Below are positions 1-10,143 of a stretch of 64,000 nt of DNA, piece after piece. The DNA lies in assembly GCF_030445035.2 (NCBI RefSeq), contig NC_080695.1:57739954-57803953 (forward strand), given 5' to 3'. Each line of letters starts with the position of its first letter. Position 1 is the first letter of the stretch. A program made the position numbers and the translations under genes. This stretch comes from Dasypus novemcinctus. Lineage: Eukaryota > Chordata > Mammalia > Cingulata > Dasypodidae. Under the pieces are notes generated by a model that was not told the DNA's origin, did no database searches, and saw nothing but the letters and a program-made list of their open reading frames with translations.

Positions 1-1640
1 AGGCACTGCATCTGTAGGATACATTAATGGTAAATAACTGCCACTAAGCATTTTCAAAAGCCATGGAATTTTGAGGCACACACTGTGAATCTTAAGTGTA
101 TGCAAAATTTTAAAAATATTTTTGGGAACTCATTATTCCAGGATGGAAGGCAGATCATGACAAAAACATCTAAGTCTGTTACAAATCTCTAAAACAGGCT
201 CTCCATGTAATGAGGTCAGTGAGTGAAATCTGTAAATTTAAAAGGAGCTGTACTGAAGCACTGAATTCTAGTTGATACTGGTACTTCCCACAGGGGGTTG
301 GTTAATTAATTCTAAATCATTATGCTCATGCACACACACATACTTGAGTTGAACCTTAATTAAATAGATGACAGATGGGTGGAGCAAGGTTTCTTACTAC
401 TGGAGTAGAAGGTTACAGAAAAGCAAAATTGGAGAAGGCAGTTTATCCATATGATACTGGGATAAAGTTGGACACACCAGTATGAACCCTTGTTTAGCAT
501 AAGGTACATCCAGATGGTTCCATGCAGTCATTTTTATTTGCATATACACAATTTAGTATACACTCATTTCCTTGCACCATCTCCTAAGAGGTGAGAGAAA
601 CAAGGTACCTGAGTAGGAAAGAGCATACTTAGCCACCTGATCTAGGTTGTTAATGCCTTCATCCAGTGAAAGGACCCAGGGATCCTTGGAGAAATGGCTG
701 ATGCTAGGACTGGGGAAGGAAATTTACAAAGTGACCCTGCATAATCTTATACTTCGAGAAAGAAAGAAAGAAAGATGGTGCTAATACAAAAAAAAAAAAA
801 AAGCCCTGTGATGGTTTTAGGTAAGTGGGACATGGAAGTGAACTGAAAAAGCTCCCAATGGCCAAAGTGAGAGGGATGTGAGTAAAACATTGAAATAATA
901 ATGTAAAATTTAAACTCAAAGTATAAAATAAATAGCCATGAGTCATACCAACATAAATAAGTAAAAGAAGTTTATTAGGGTAAACATCTAGGAAAGTTGA
1001 AAGGGAGAGGAAACTGGACAGCACAGGGAAAACCTTCAGACTATAACGTAGATCTGACTCTCTTTCAAACTATTATGGCCACAGCCTGCTGACCACTTTG
1101 AGAGGCCTCTTCAAACATCAATTTAACTGTCCTGTAAGGCAAAAAGATCTTGATTTATATCAAGTTGATCTTATTTTTCCTCATATATTTTGTCTTTACC
1201 ACTTTTCTCTGGACCCTGATTTGTATTTCAGTGTGTTCTGCAGCTGTGTGTCTATATGTGGTGAAACAACTTGACTTCTAATCTCAGCTAGAGAGCTCTG
1301 AATTTAACTCTGTGCACATTCTCACAACTATCATTTCTTTACCTGGTAGAAGCTGAATGTTCATACAATAGGAAGTCAGCACCTTAATTTTTGAAATGGG
1401 ATTTGAAATCTTTAGGCCCAAAGCATACCAGCCTTATTTTAATTTCTGTAATCCATGGAACATTGTCAGTGTCAGAGTGTAAATCATTTCATTTGAACTC
1501 TGAGTAAGGTGAATGTCCAACATAGAGCAGACGTTTTGCAAGATTCATTCTTCAAGTACTTTATTTCTTCATCCTCAAATAGAGCTTATTTCCAATATCA
1601 TCCCTGTCTCATACATCACAAAATTGAAGTTCTTGGTAAC
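1..1640. other. Unrecognised single-copy DNA with a short simple repeat
   Basis: I recognise no gene or repeat family here. A GAAA-type microsatellite followed by an A-run lies at about 757-802. The short open frames have no family features. Confidence 0.5.
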
Positions 1641-1689
1641 CTCCAGAAAAAGCTGGTGTTAGGCACTGAGACCCAGGAACACAGGCAGT

Positions 1690-1850
1690 GAATAGGGTCC
1701 TGTGTGATATGTTTGTGGGTGTGAAGCCCAGAGCCAGGGCCGCCTAGAGGCTGCAGGGCACGTGGTGATGGAGGTCCAGCTGGGGCAGCCCCTGAAGGCC
1801 CTGGATGCCCACGGAGGGTCTCACTCACTCTGGAGGCCAAGGAGGCCACT
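1690..1850 (-). pseudogene. MIA3-like: Possible final proline/glycine-rich exon of the MIA3-like relic
   Basis: The minus-strand frame contains a stretch ending in PRALQPLGGPGSG that can be aligned with the proline-rich C-terminus of MIA3/TANGO1 (motif HAPFRPLGSLGP). It lies on the correct side of, and in the same orientation as, the better-supported exons at 2566-6966. The similarity is limited to a low-complexity P/G/L-rich stretch, and I see no clear acceptor site. It may therefore be coincidental. Confidence 0.3.
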
Positions 1851-2565
1851 CATTTCAACCTGGTCCTGCCTTCACTTTCAGTTTCACTGGGGCATAGGAA
1901 ACCCAGGCAGACAAAATATGCTGTCAGAACCAAATTAAATTTCCAAAACCTATAGGGGATTCTGTCACTCTGATCCAAAACCTTCAGAATCTCAAGGGAA
2001 ATGAAGAACATTTATTTCAGGTTATGAACTAAAGTCTTTATAGCAACAATGAAATTTTCATCAAGAAATTTCCAGTGTTGACTCTTTGGCCATCTGAACA
2101 TCCATGCAGCCAAACTTCCTGCTCAAGCAGCTGCACTGACAGGGATCAGCTTGCAGGTTCAACTGCTTGAATGAAAGAAACACCCATTGTACCTGTTCAA
2201 TGCTTCCTTCCCCTCAATACCCTGATTATTTCTGGTGCAATTCCAACTCCCTCTTTTGCACTTCAGGGCCCTCCACTGGTGCTTCCATTAAAGGCGATCA
2301 CATGCTCTGTGCAGTGTCATGGCAGTGCCTCTCTCTCGAGGGACACCTTAGGCTCTTGAAGTTAGGGATGTGTCTTATCCCTGATAGAGCCAGGTACAAG
2401 GCCAAGGCTCCATACGCAGCTGCAGAACTGATATTTCCAAAATCAACCTTATTTCTTGTTGCCATGAACACCAGCAGTTGGGCGATGAAACTGCCATCAT
2501 GTGTCCTAGAACACTTGAGGAGGGTTACAATGTTCTCATTCAAATTGATCCTTACATTGGAAAAC

Positions 2566-2790
2566 CTAAGAAGCAGCTGCCACCCTTGCATGCAAAGAAT
2601 TCACACTGTTCAAGTCCTCTTCCACATGCTGAGGGGGAGGCAAGGGGGGAGGTGGTGGGGGAGGTCCAAGAGGGCCCCAGGGCAGAGGAGGTGGCTCCTC
2701 CCTCAGCATTGGCTGTGGAGGGCCTTGCACAGAGTGGCACATGAAGGGAGGTCCTGGGAAAGCAGGGGCCCCCCTTGCAGCCATATTAAC
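2566..2790 (-). pseudogene. MIA3-like: MIA3-like proline-rich exon
   Basis: The acceptor is TTTGCTCTGCAG followed by GTT AAT ATG. The open frame begins VNMAARGAPAFPGPPFM, matching the MIA3 exon that begins VNMAPKGPPPFPGVPLM, in the same phase 0. It continues through a run of prolines, then departs from the family with QHVEEDLNSVNS and reaches a TAG at 2566-2568. In MIA3 the reading continues into a further proline-rich exon, so the family-like donor appears lost and the end is read-through. This is the clearest block of the relic. Confidence 0.75.
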
Positions 2791-2979
2791 CTGCAGAGCA
2801 AAGGATGTGAAGTTTTGAAATACACTCACATGACAGACAAAATACCAACACCAACCAAAGCTGAAACCCAGTGAAGCAAAGCAGGTCAGCACCTGGCATG
2901 TTCCCTCGGTCAGGTTCCCAGAGAGCATCAGTGCTGGGGAACTGGATGCCCCCCACTCAGTCCCATGGACACCTTAAGG

Positions 2980-3169
2980 CAGGTGTTCTTTACAAGGGGT
3001 CCATGAGCGTGAATTTAAATTTAAAAAAACATTCTTGTGGGGATGTGTTGATGCGGGTGTGATATATATATTAAATAATACACAGTAGAGTGTGGACATT
3101 GTAAGGGGTCCATGACTTTTGCCTGCCTGGCAGAGGGGTCCATGGAACATGAGAGGTTAATAACCCCTG
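2980..3169. mobile_element. hAT-type non-autonomous DNA transposon (MITE), 190 bp
   Basis: The left end CAGGTGTTCTTTA and the right end ...TTAATAACCCCTG are imperfect terminal inverted repeats of the CAGGGGTT type seen in hAT elements. They are flanked by an 8-bp repeat, CCTTAAGG on the left and GCCTAAGG on the right (6 of 8 identical), the TSD length expected for hAT. The inner motif GGGGTCCATG occurs near both ends. It lies in the intron between the 5071-5325 and 2566-2790 exon relics. I cannot name the exact family. Confidence 0.65.
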
Positions 3170-4091
3170 GCCTAAGGGGAGAGAGGCTAAAGGGAACCAG
3201 GGGAGAGAAATACTGGGACCACACAGCACTGACTGTGTCTGCAAATGAAGGAAGGGCAAGTGGGCTGTCCTAGAGCCCTAACAGAGGTCATTCCAAACTA
3301 AGAAAAGCCCACAGTCCAGGCAGACAGGTGTCGACTTCCAGGGCCCTCCAGCCTCCCTTCAGCAACACACAGAAGCTCGCTCTTTGCTTATTGGAAACAG
3401 AGAGAATGGGAGAGGGTGAGAGGTCCATTCTCTACACAGGAAATGGAAGCTGCTCTTCAGAGTCCTTCTGCATCCCCTCACTTCTCTCTTCCCATTCTAG
3501 AACTATGAAAGTTAAGTCTGACCAGCCTGCTCTGAGTCTCAGGGACAGACACCCTGAGAGGAACGGGAGCCTTGGCTTCAGGGTCACAGCTTGGAAGAGA
3601 CAGGATGAGTTTCAATACCAGCTCTGCCTCCTGGGCTTGCTCCTTCTCCCTCTGCCTTTCCCTGACAGGGATCTTCTCCCCTCTGGAGCTGCTGCCCCGG
3701 GCTCTGTGGCCTCTTGATGGACACATTACCTAGAGCCCTGCAGGGAACCAGGGAAAGGGTTTTCAGACAGAAAAGTGAGAGGAGCTCAGCTATCATATTT
3801 CTGAACATCCAAAGGTAACACTATTTTAGGTACAACCTGAGATGTAGACTTAATTTTGCCCCATGGAAATATGCCCTGGGAATTCTCCATGACTGAATTA
3901 AATGTACTTTGATTTCAAGGTGGAGAAGTCCCATGAGGATGTTCAGAGGACTTGGTGGCCCTGACAGCCACACAGGTGTCACTAGAGCACGCTGATGGGA
4001 ACCGAATTTAAAGGCTCTGCTCTCCAGGACATAAGCGACTTTCTCTCCTCGCTATTTCACTCATTTACATTTTGACTAAATTGTGTCTTTT

Positions 4092-4501
4092 TTTTTTTTA
4101 GATTTTTAAAATTTATTTCTTCCCCCCCCCCCCCCCCACAGTTGTCTGTTCTCTGTGTCTATTTGCTGTGTGTTCTTTTTGTCCGCTTCTGTTGTCAGCA
4201 GCACGGGAATCTGTGTCTCTTTTTGTTGCGTCGTCTTGTTGTGTCAGCTCTCCGTGTGTGCGGCGCCATTCCTGGGCAGGCTGCACTTTCTTTTGCACTG
4301 GGTGGCTCTCCTTATGGGGAGCACTCCTTGCGCGTGGGGCTCCCCTATGCAAGGGACACCCCTGCGTGGCAGGGCACTCCTTGAGCGCATCAGCACTGCA
4401 CATGGGCCAGCTCCACACGGGTCAAGGAGGCCCGGGGTTTGAACCGCGGACCTCCCATGTGGTAGACGGACGCCCTAACCACTGGGCCAAGTCTCCTTCC
4501 C
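4092..4501 (-). mobile_element. DAS-type tRNA-derived SINE with TSD
   Basis: On the minus strand it reads from a tRNA-like head (GACTTGGCCCAGTGGTTAGGG, with a GGTTCAAACC-type B box) through the armadillo-specific body to an A-rich tail, seen here as T-rich at 4092-4120 followed by a C-run. A 10-bp TSD, TGTGTCTTTT, lies at 4082-4091 and 4502-4511. Little divergence from the other DAS copies suggests a fairly recent insertion into the intron of the MIA3-like relic. Confidence 0.9.
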
Positions 4502-5070
4502 TGTGTCTTTTCTTATAATTCAGCATAATTTTACAGAGGGGAAAGCAGGACTGATTCTACAATAACACAATTTTCAGAGATGGGGCAATGATGGATTATG
4601 ACATTTCCAATGAAATTATTTTGTTGAGGAGCACTCATAATTGCATGAAGCCCACAGTGAAATTGGAAAATGAGTTTTTCACATTTTTTTTGAGTAATGA
4701 GGATGAGAGCACTTTAAACAGGAAAACAGGAAATCAGCTTCTCCAAATGAGGAAAGATGGAAATTAACAGCAACGTCAAAATCACATTTCGGTAACCCAC
4801 AAACTAAAGGATATCATTAAGGAATCAACTGCACCATGAGATGTGAAGTAGGGAGTGAAAGGTCTTTCTCCTCCAGTTCCTTCCAGAAATATAACTGGGC
4901 AGCCCTTCAGTCCTCAGCCTCTAAGGACTTACTGCTTCTGGAGGCATCTCCAAAGGTGATCTCCGGGGACTGGCACTGCCCACACTGCCATGAGGTGAGA
5001 GAGGATTTGTATAAAGCAATACAAGTTTCCAGAAATAGCTACTTACCATTGAAAGTGAGGCAGCACTTAT

Positions 5071-5325
5071 CTTGCCCTCATCTGTCCACCCAGCAGGGAA
5101 TGAGCTTCCAGAGCTGTTGTTCCAGAGGGGAGCTGCACCAGGTCCTGGATCTAGGGAAGGAAAGAGAACTGCTGGGGATTTCTTCAGATCTGGGGGAAGA
5201 ATAGCAAATCCTCCACCACCTTCCTCTGTGATCTCAGGCTTTTTACCCCATTTAGGTTCCCAGCAGAGGCCCTGGGTTTCAAAGATGTTCAGATGACCCC
5301 GAGAATGGAGGAAGGTCCCCTGACC
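5071..5325 (-). pseudogene. MIA3-like: MIA3-like serine-rich exon with destroyed splice donor
   Basis: The start matches the family segment DGPLPHPRWS as QGTFLHSRGH. After about 120 extra bases, the end reads SLDPGPGAAPLWNNSS...WTDEGK, matching MIA3 SDPGSGTATMMNSSS...LDEGK. The acceptor side is CCTCCTCAAG. At the family's exon end (GAGGGCAAG) the intron now begins ATAAGT in place of GTAAGT. A strong alternative donor, ATG followed by GTAAGTAG, sits 24 bases downstream (exon end 5047) in the same frame, so splicing to the phase-0 exon at 2790 would still be possible. Confidence 0.7.
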
Positions 5326-5889
5326 CTTGAGGAGGACATGACAGGTCTCTGACACAGGTCCAGGTGTTTTCATAGCAACTGAAGCAATGGGGGCAAGTCA
5401 GGGCTCAGATTAGCTGGACATTGTTATGAAAACCAGCACAGCTTGTACTCCACTAGCCATGGGGGGATTGGTCAGACATCTGTCTCTACATAACCTGATT
5501 TCCATTTGTGACCTGGATTATTTAAACATTTACAAATAGAAATGGCCTTAGAGACATTTACAAGTAGTAATGGGAAAAGGAATGAGTCATTAATAGTAAA
5601 ATGGGAGGACTACATTTATTAGGTAGAGTATAATTACCTAGAAATTTATAAAGCACTGTCATTAATAGTAAAAAATGTAAACAAGCAAACAAATAACAAA
5701 GAAACCATTAACAATAAATGAATGCTTGTTGTCTTAAAGCAGATCTTATACTAGACTTTGTGTTCACTAAGACACATCAAGAAAATGCTTCTCTAACCAG
5801 GCCAGAGATGCCACATTCTAAGAAATTTTGTGTGATTTTTCTCAAAGGGAGAAAAAATAAACTCTTTACAAGGGGGAAGGGGTGCTGAC

Positions 5890-6002
5890 CCAAATTCCTG
5901 CTACTGCCATCTCTCCAGCTGAGAGTAACCCCAAGGTTGAGGTGGAGGGTGTTTGCTGTCACTTCAGGGATGTGCGCTCACCCTGGATGGACCAAGGAGA
6001 CC
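5890..6002 (-). pseudogene. MIA3-like: MIA3-like linker exon with stop and frame change
   Basis: The block starts after CCACAG at 6003-6005. It reads LLGPSRVSAHP then TGA, matching the MIA3 stretch FGPSPVSGG. In another frame it continues LGVTLSWRDGSSRNLGQ, matching PLSATLNRRDMPRSEFGS. A GT at 5888-5889 can serve as donor, where MIA3 splices after EFG. Order and spacing relative to the neighbouring exons agree with MIA3. The stop and the frame change make this piece non-coding. Confidence 0.65.
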
Positions 6003-6130
6003 CTGTGGCTCGGGGACATGAGGTGATAGCATCTGGATCCCCCTGAGGCAGACTGCTCTCTTTGGTAAGTGTGTGGAATTCTTAATTGCAGCAGAAATTA
6101 ATTCAGGGCTCTCCACAGGGTGCTTCCTAC

Positions 6131-6201
6131 CTCTCTGTGGAGGGGCGTCCACGTCAGGCATTCCTGGCACCAGTATCTTATTTTTCTGGGATATTTTCAG
6201 T
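6131..6201 (-). pseudogene. MIA3-like: MIA3-like exon with intact splice sites
   Basis: A 71-bp block with acceptor CCCTTATTCCAG and donor CAGAGAG followed by GTAGGAAG. It encodes LKISQKNKILVPGMPDVDAPPQR plus the first base of a glycine codon, aligning with LLELTQKM...VIVKPMPGKPNTQNPPRRG of MIA3 with a few residues missing. The phases fit: one base completes the arginine codon from 6607, and one base is left for the next exon. Confidence 0.7.
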
Positions 6202-6396
6202 CTGGAATAAGGGAAAGAATGCAATGGAATAAAAATGAGAAAACCATGCCCTTAGATCAAGAACATGCTTGGTCTCAAAAACATGAAAGTGCACTGAAAA
6301 AAATGGATGTCAAAGTCTTATACCTTTTAGGTTTATGTGCTCAAGGAGTATGATGTGTACAACCTACTCTCAGGTATTTACCAAAATAGGTAAATG

Positions 6397-6455
6397 GATG
6401 GAAGAAAGAAAGGAAAGGAGAGAAGGAGGGAAGGAGGGATAAAGGGATGGAGGAT
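6397..6455 (+). repeat. Purine-rich low-complexity tract (GGAA/GAAA)
   Basis: A run of GGA, GAAA and GGGA units forms an imperfect purine-only tract of about 60 bases. Confidence 0.8.
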
Positions 6456-6606
6456 GACAGCAAATGTGGCAAAATGTTCCAATTGGTAGATCTGGGTTGG
6501 GGGAACATGTTGGAGTTCTTTAGATGGGGTTTGTTTGGTTTAAATTGAGAGTGGTTCTGAAAGTTTCAAATTACTTCAGTTTTAAGTTTAAAATAAAATC
6601 CTGTAC

Positions 6607-6674
6607 CTGTGTTTCAAGTAGGCAGCTTCCCTGATCTGCTTGACCAAAGCCCTCTGCAAAGCATGCGTTTTGAG
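6607..6674 (-). pseudogene. MIA3-like: MIA3-like coiled-coil exon with 2-base deletion
   Basis: Between CCCCACATAG (acceptor) and ACACAG followed by GTACAG (donor), the end reads IREAAYLKH, matching KREAANLRHK of MIA3. The start AQNA..FAE fits ARAAE only in a different frame. Loss of two bases at the arginine codon after AE (GCAGAG then GGCTTTG) explains the shift. The last codon is completed by the exon at 6201. Confidence 0.65.
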
Positions 6675-6748
6675 CTATGTGGGGAAACACATCCACAATG
6701 AGTTGTGGTAGACTGTGCTCAGAAGGACAGAAAGGAAAAGAACAAAAT

Positions 6749-6789
6749 CTTAGCCAGCTCTCATGAGCTTTCTCCTCATGAAGAGCAAC
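6749..6789 (-). pseudogene. MIA3-like: MIA3-like coiled-coil exon (VALHEEKAHESWL)
   Basis: Acceptor GTCTTTTTCAG followed by GTTGCTCTTCATGAG. It encodes VALHEEKAHESWL, matching IATHEKKAHENWL of MIA3 and the equivalent segment of the CTAGE5/MIA2 sister family. The donor after the SWL codons is degraded. The gap to the next block (6675-6748) is only 74 bases and would be a very short intron, so it may reflect a deletion. Confidence 0.7.
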
Positions 6790-6905
6790 CTGAAAAAGAC
6801 AACAAATACAAAAGAAAACTGTGTGTTTAGGGCTCCCGAGGTCCATTATAATCATCTGCATGAGGTGCTGAATATTCTGCACCAGTTGGGTGGTGTGAAA
6901 GTTAC

Positions 6906-6966
6906 CTGTTGTCTCAATGAGCTCTCTGTTTGCGGCAGGTTTTATTTCATTTCTTCAATTCTTTGC
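6906..6966 (-). pseudogene. MIA3-like: MIA3-like coiled-coil exon with in-frame stop
   Basis: A 61-bp block between TTTTGTAG (acceptor) and CAACAG followed by GTAACT (donor). The reading QRIEEMK, stop, NLPQTESSLRQQ aligns with [20 protein letters not shown] of MIA3 without a gap. TAA replaces an acidic codon. It ends in phase 0 and the next block (6789) starts in phase 0, as in the family. Confidence 0.75.
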
Positions 6967-7497
6967 CTACAAAAGACAATTGATTATACCTGGTAAAGCA
7001 CAGGTCTGCTGACCCCATTCACTGATCTGCTTCTGTTCCTATGACACACAGAGCTGGCCCCTTGGAGACAGTATCCCCACATGTACCAACACATGGCACA
7101 TAATTACAAGGGCATAACAGGATAAAAGCAGTGCTGCATAGTTGCCCCATTTATTCGTGACTGCCTCGAGGGTTCTGAATGATATGCTATGATGTTCTTA
7201 CCCACTCTCAGTATTTCCCTGATTATTCCTGCTAAGAGAATCTTTCATCATAAAGCTTGAATCTTCCTTTACTCATGTCCTTAGCATATTGCCCAGGGCT
7301 CTGATGACTGAGGCTATCAAATGCACATTTTTAGGGTTCATTGTTCATACCACACCAAACTGCTTTACTAAAGAATTATGACAATTTACATCACCCCCAG
7401 TTGTGTTCGCATGAACCATGTTCCCACACACTCTAGCTAATAGATAGGATCAGGAAATTGGGGGTAACTTTATATTCTTCCTTTGTAAGCTTATTAG

Positions 7498-7522
7498 TGG
7501 GTGTGTGTATGTGTGTGTGAAT
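7498..7522 (+). repeat. (GT)n microsatellite
   Basis: A short run of alternating G and T with a few interruptions. Confidence 0.8.
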
Positions 7523-7783
7523 TCTCTGTGTATTCTGACCATTCAAGGTTTTGCACTACCCTTCCCAAACAATGTACAAAAGGTTAACAACAAAACTTTT
7601 CAACTGGGGTTTTCTGAGCGATGGTGTCTGGTAGGTGAACTCACATGTAGTACTTGACTTCCTCTGTCACCACCCTTGCTTTTTCCTCTTCCTCTAAAAA
7701 CTGCAAGTGGCATTTGTGCCACTCGCTTTCTCTTTCAGCTTCCTAAGATGGAAAAGAAAGGAATATACACCATAATCATCTAC

Positions 7784-7853
7784 CCAAGTGACGTTTTTAC
7801 AGTTTATGCTGCTGAGAACACAGTGCAGAAAAATGAGAGAGGTTTCTGTGGAC
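7784..7853 (-). pseudogene. MIA3-like: Possible further upstream MIA3-like exon
   Basis: Acceptor-like AGCTCCCCCAG followed by GTCCACAG, and donor-like ACTTGG followed by GTAGATG. The nucleotides between (GTTCTCAGCAGCAT...TGTAAAAAC) can be lined up with the MIA3 exon encoding [22 protein letters not shown], which directly precedes the 6906-6966 exon in the family. Frame is lost and a stop is present. Support is weaker than for the downstream exons. Confidence 0.4.
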
Positions 7854-8697
7854 CTGGGGGAGCTGTTTGGAGCCTACAGCTGAGATGTTGGGGAGGGGGC
7901 TGTTGGGGTGGGGCTGTAGAGGCCCCAGGGACTCAAGGAGGAAAAGAACCTTGTACCCTGCAGAGGGGGCTGGAGCCACCCTGCAGACAGAGGCATGTCT
8001 TCCTTAGACCTTGAGCCTGGAACATGAATTCCAGTGTGTAATCTAGACTGTTTGAGTGAAGGAGAGGAGGAGGGAGACTGGGATAGGAAAGATGGGGCCT
8101 TTGGAGGGAGAGTGCGGCAGCAGAAGGGACTTAGAGATGCTGGAGAAACAATCGGTATCAACAAGAAAACAACTGGCATTTAGGGAACCATCTGACCACA
8201 TGAGGCAGCGATTAGTTCTTCGAAAACAATGACTGACATGAGAAACTTAGCCTCATCAAATGGGAATCTCAACAGTATTTAGTAAGTAATTAGGGGACAC
8301 TTGGTGAGATCAAAAGGAGAAATCAATGAGTGGTCTGGTGTCATGATTTAATGGCATAAGAGAATAGTGGCCTGAGCAATGAAAAAAGAGAACCTGTATT
8401 TCCTATGCAAGACATGTCTTCTCACAGACTACTGTATACTCTGAGGGATAAAATAGAGTAGCAAACACAAATAGCAATGGCCCCGGAAAGCCTGTTCTCA
8501 GAGAAATTGAGTATTTTTGTGGAAGAAGAACTAAAAAAGCACAATAAACATGTATATTTCAAAAGCTATCGAACACTAAATTTGAGAGGTACATTGCAAG
8601 GAGTATTGAATTACCCTAGTATGTTTTCCAAGACTATATTCCTTGCCTAACTACATGCTATAATATATGCTGGGTGAATTTTCCTTATTTCCAAAAA
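7854..8697. other. Unrecognised DNA, C/T-rich on the minus strand near 7.9-8.15 kb
   Basis: Both strands have short open frames with simple P/S/L composition and no family features. I see no repeat. If the MIA3-like relic extends further upstream, more decayed exons could lie here, but I could not find them. Confidence 0.4.
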
Positions 8698-8710
8698 GCA
8701 TGACACTTTT

Positions 8711-9680
8711 TTTTTTTAATTGACTTTGTAATAATATTACATTAAAAATATATATGTGAGGTCCCATTCAACCCCACCCCCAAACCCCCCCCTCCCCCCC
8801 CAACAACACTCGTTCCCATCATCATGACACATCCATTGGATTTGGTAAGTACATCTTTGGGCACCTCTGCACCTCATAGACAATGGTTCACATCATGGCC
8901 CATACTCTCCTCCATTCCATCCAGTGGGCCCTGTGAGGATTTACAATGTCCGGTGATTACCTCTGAAGCACCATCCAGGGCAGCTCCATGTCCCAAAGAC
9001 GCCTCCACCTCTCATCTCTTCCTGCCTTTCCCCATACCCATCGTCCACCATGTCCACTTTTCCCAATCCAATGCCACCTCTTCTATGTGGACATTGGATT
9101 GGTTGTGTCCATTGCACCTCTATGTCAAGAGGAGGCTCAGATTCCACATGGATGCTGGATGCAATCCTCCCACTTTCAGTTGTAATCACTCTAGGCTCCA
9201 TGGTGTTGTGGTTGTCCTTCTTCAACTCCATCTTAGCTGAGTGTGGTAAGTCCAATAGATCAGATTGTAGGTGCTGGAGTCTGTTGAGGCTCAGGACCTG
9301 GCTATCACATTGTCAGTCCAGAGATTCAAATCCCCTAAATATATCTTAAACCCCAACATTAACTGCACCTCCAGCACATTAGCATGAAAGTCTTATGAAG
9401 GGAGATCCCATCTGAGTCCAGATTCATCACACATAAACACCATTTCCAAAGAGGGGCCATCTGCCCTGGTAGTTAACCCCATCGGCCATGACCATAACTC
9501 CCATGGGTCTCTTTAGCCCTCAGAGGAACCAATATCTGGGGGTTGTATCTGCTTTATCTGTCTCTCTGACTCTGCTCAGTTGTGCATGAGGGCAATCCTT
9601 CTGCCAGCCTCCAGACTCTTTTTTAGAAACTCGTAGCCATATAAACTCATTTCTCCTTTCCATTTCCCCCTTACTTTAGG
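8711..9680 (-). mobile_element. 5'-truncated xenarthran L1 (3' UTR only) with 13-bp TSD
   Basis: The element reads on the minus strand and ends in a poly(A) tail, seen as T-run at 8711-8718. An exact 13-bp TSD, GCATGACACTTTT, lies at 8698-8710 and 9681-9693. The body holds no ORF2. It is the 3' UTR type also found at 34936-36246, to which it is nearly identical by eye. A C-rich plus-strand tract at 8773-8803 is a G-run tract in the element's sense strand. Attribution to L1 rests on tail, TSD length and shared ends. Confidence 0.8.
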
Positions 9681-9693
9681 GCATGACACTTTT

Positions 9694-10053
9694 GATAGCT
9701 AAAAATTCTTTATTGTATTTGAAGATTTTATTCTACTGAAAAAGCATGTCCTCCAAAACACTGCAGATTTTTAAGAGCTAATACAACAAATGGGAGAGAA
9801 CATCTGAATCGAGTAACTTGGTCACAGAGAAAGCAAGGACAAAGGAAGTACTGGAACACAGAATGGAAACAGATCATTAATAAGACAGAAACCTCTCAGC
9901 AGCAATACCTGGTAGAACCAGTGCCCCTTCTGTCCTCCCAGAGAAACTACAAGCATGTGTCTCTGAAACTAGCCAGCATGGAAAGAAAAATGGAAATCAA
10001 AACAGTAAGGCAAAGTAATTCTGTACTGATTAAAAGTTGCAAAAATATTCTGT
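9694..10053. other. Unrecognised DNA
   Basis: AT-rich, no gene or repeat recognised. Confidence 0.5.
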
Positions 10054-10143
10054 GGGAGTTGGTGTAGCTAAGCCGTTGAGCACCTACTATGCATGTAGGA
10101 AGGTCCTGGGTTCAAACCTCACTACCTCCTATAGAAAAAAAAA
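10054..10143 (+). mobile_element. Short tRNA-like SINE (DAS-I type)
   Basis: GGGAGTTGGTGTAGCTAAGC with A-box-like and B-box-like (GGGTTCAAACC) segments followed by an A-run, with no DAS body. It is the minimal tRNA-derived monomer. Confidence 0.75.

Larger units (their letters stand above)
2566..7853 (-). pseudogene. MIA3-like: Decayed intron-containing copy of the MIA3/TANGO1 3' region
   Basis: MIA3 (TANGO1) is an ER-exit-site membrane protein that loads bulky cargo such as procollagen into COPII carriers. Its cytoplasmic end is a coiled coil followed by a proline-rich domain. On the minus strand, read from high to low coordinates, successive exon-like blocks match that end in the right order: the last coiled-coil exons (6906-6966, 6749-6789, 6607-6674), linker exons (6131-6201, 5890-6002), a serine-rich exon (5071-5325) and a proline-rich exon (2566-2790). 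A weaker block lies upstream at 7784-7853. Introns are kept, so this is a duplicated gene segment and not a retrocopy. Disabling changes are a stop in 6906-6966, a 2-base loss in 6607-6674, a stop and frame change in 5890-6002, and a GT-to-AT change in the donor after 5071-5325. I see nothing matching the N-terminal SH3-like or membrane parts. The family call rests on remembered MIA3 protein motifs. MIA2/CTAGE5, the sister family, fits less well in the proline-rich part. Confidence 0.75.

Noticed and set aside
2167..2874. 235-aa plus-strand open frame
   Set aside because: It is antisense to the MIA3-like proline-rich exon and has no family features.
8824..9349. Overlapping open frames on both strands, repeated almost identically at 35069-35594
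   Set aside because: The region is the 3' UTR of a truncated L1; the duplication is due to two copies of the element, not a gene family.
10054..10143. Possible tRNA gene
   Set aside because: Head resembles tRNA but it ends in an A-run, lacks a cloverleaf 3' half and a Pol III T-run, and is repeated many times: a SINE.
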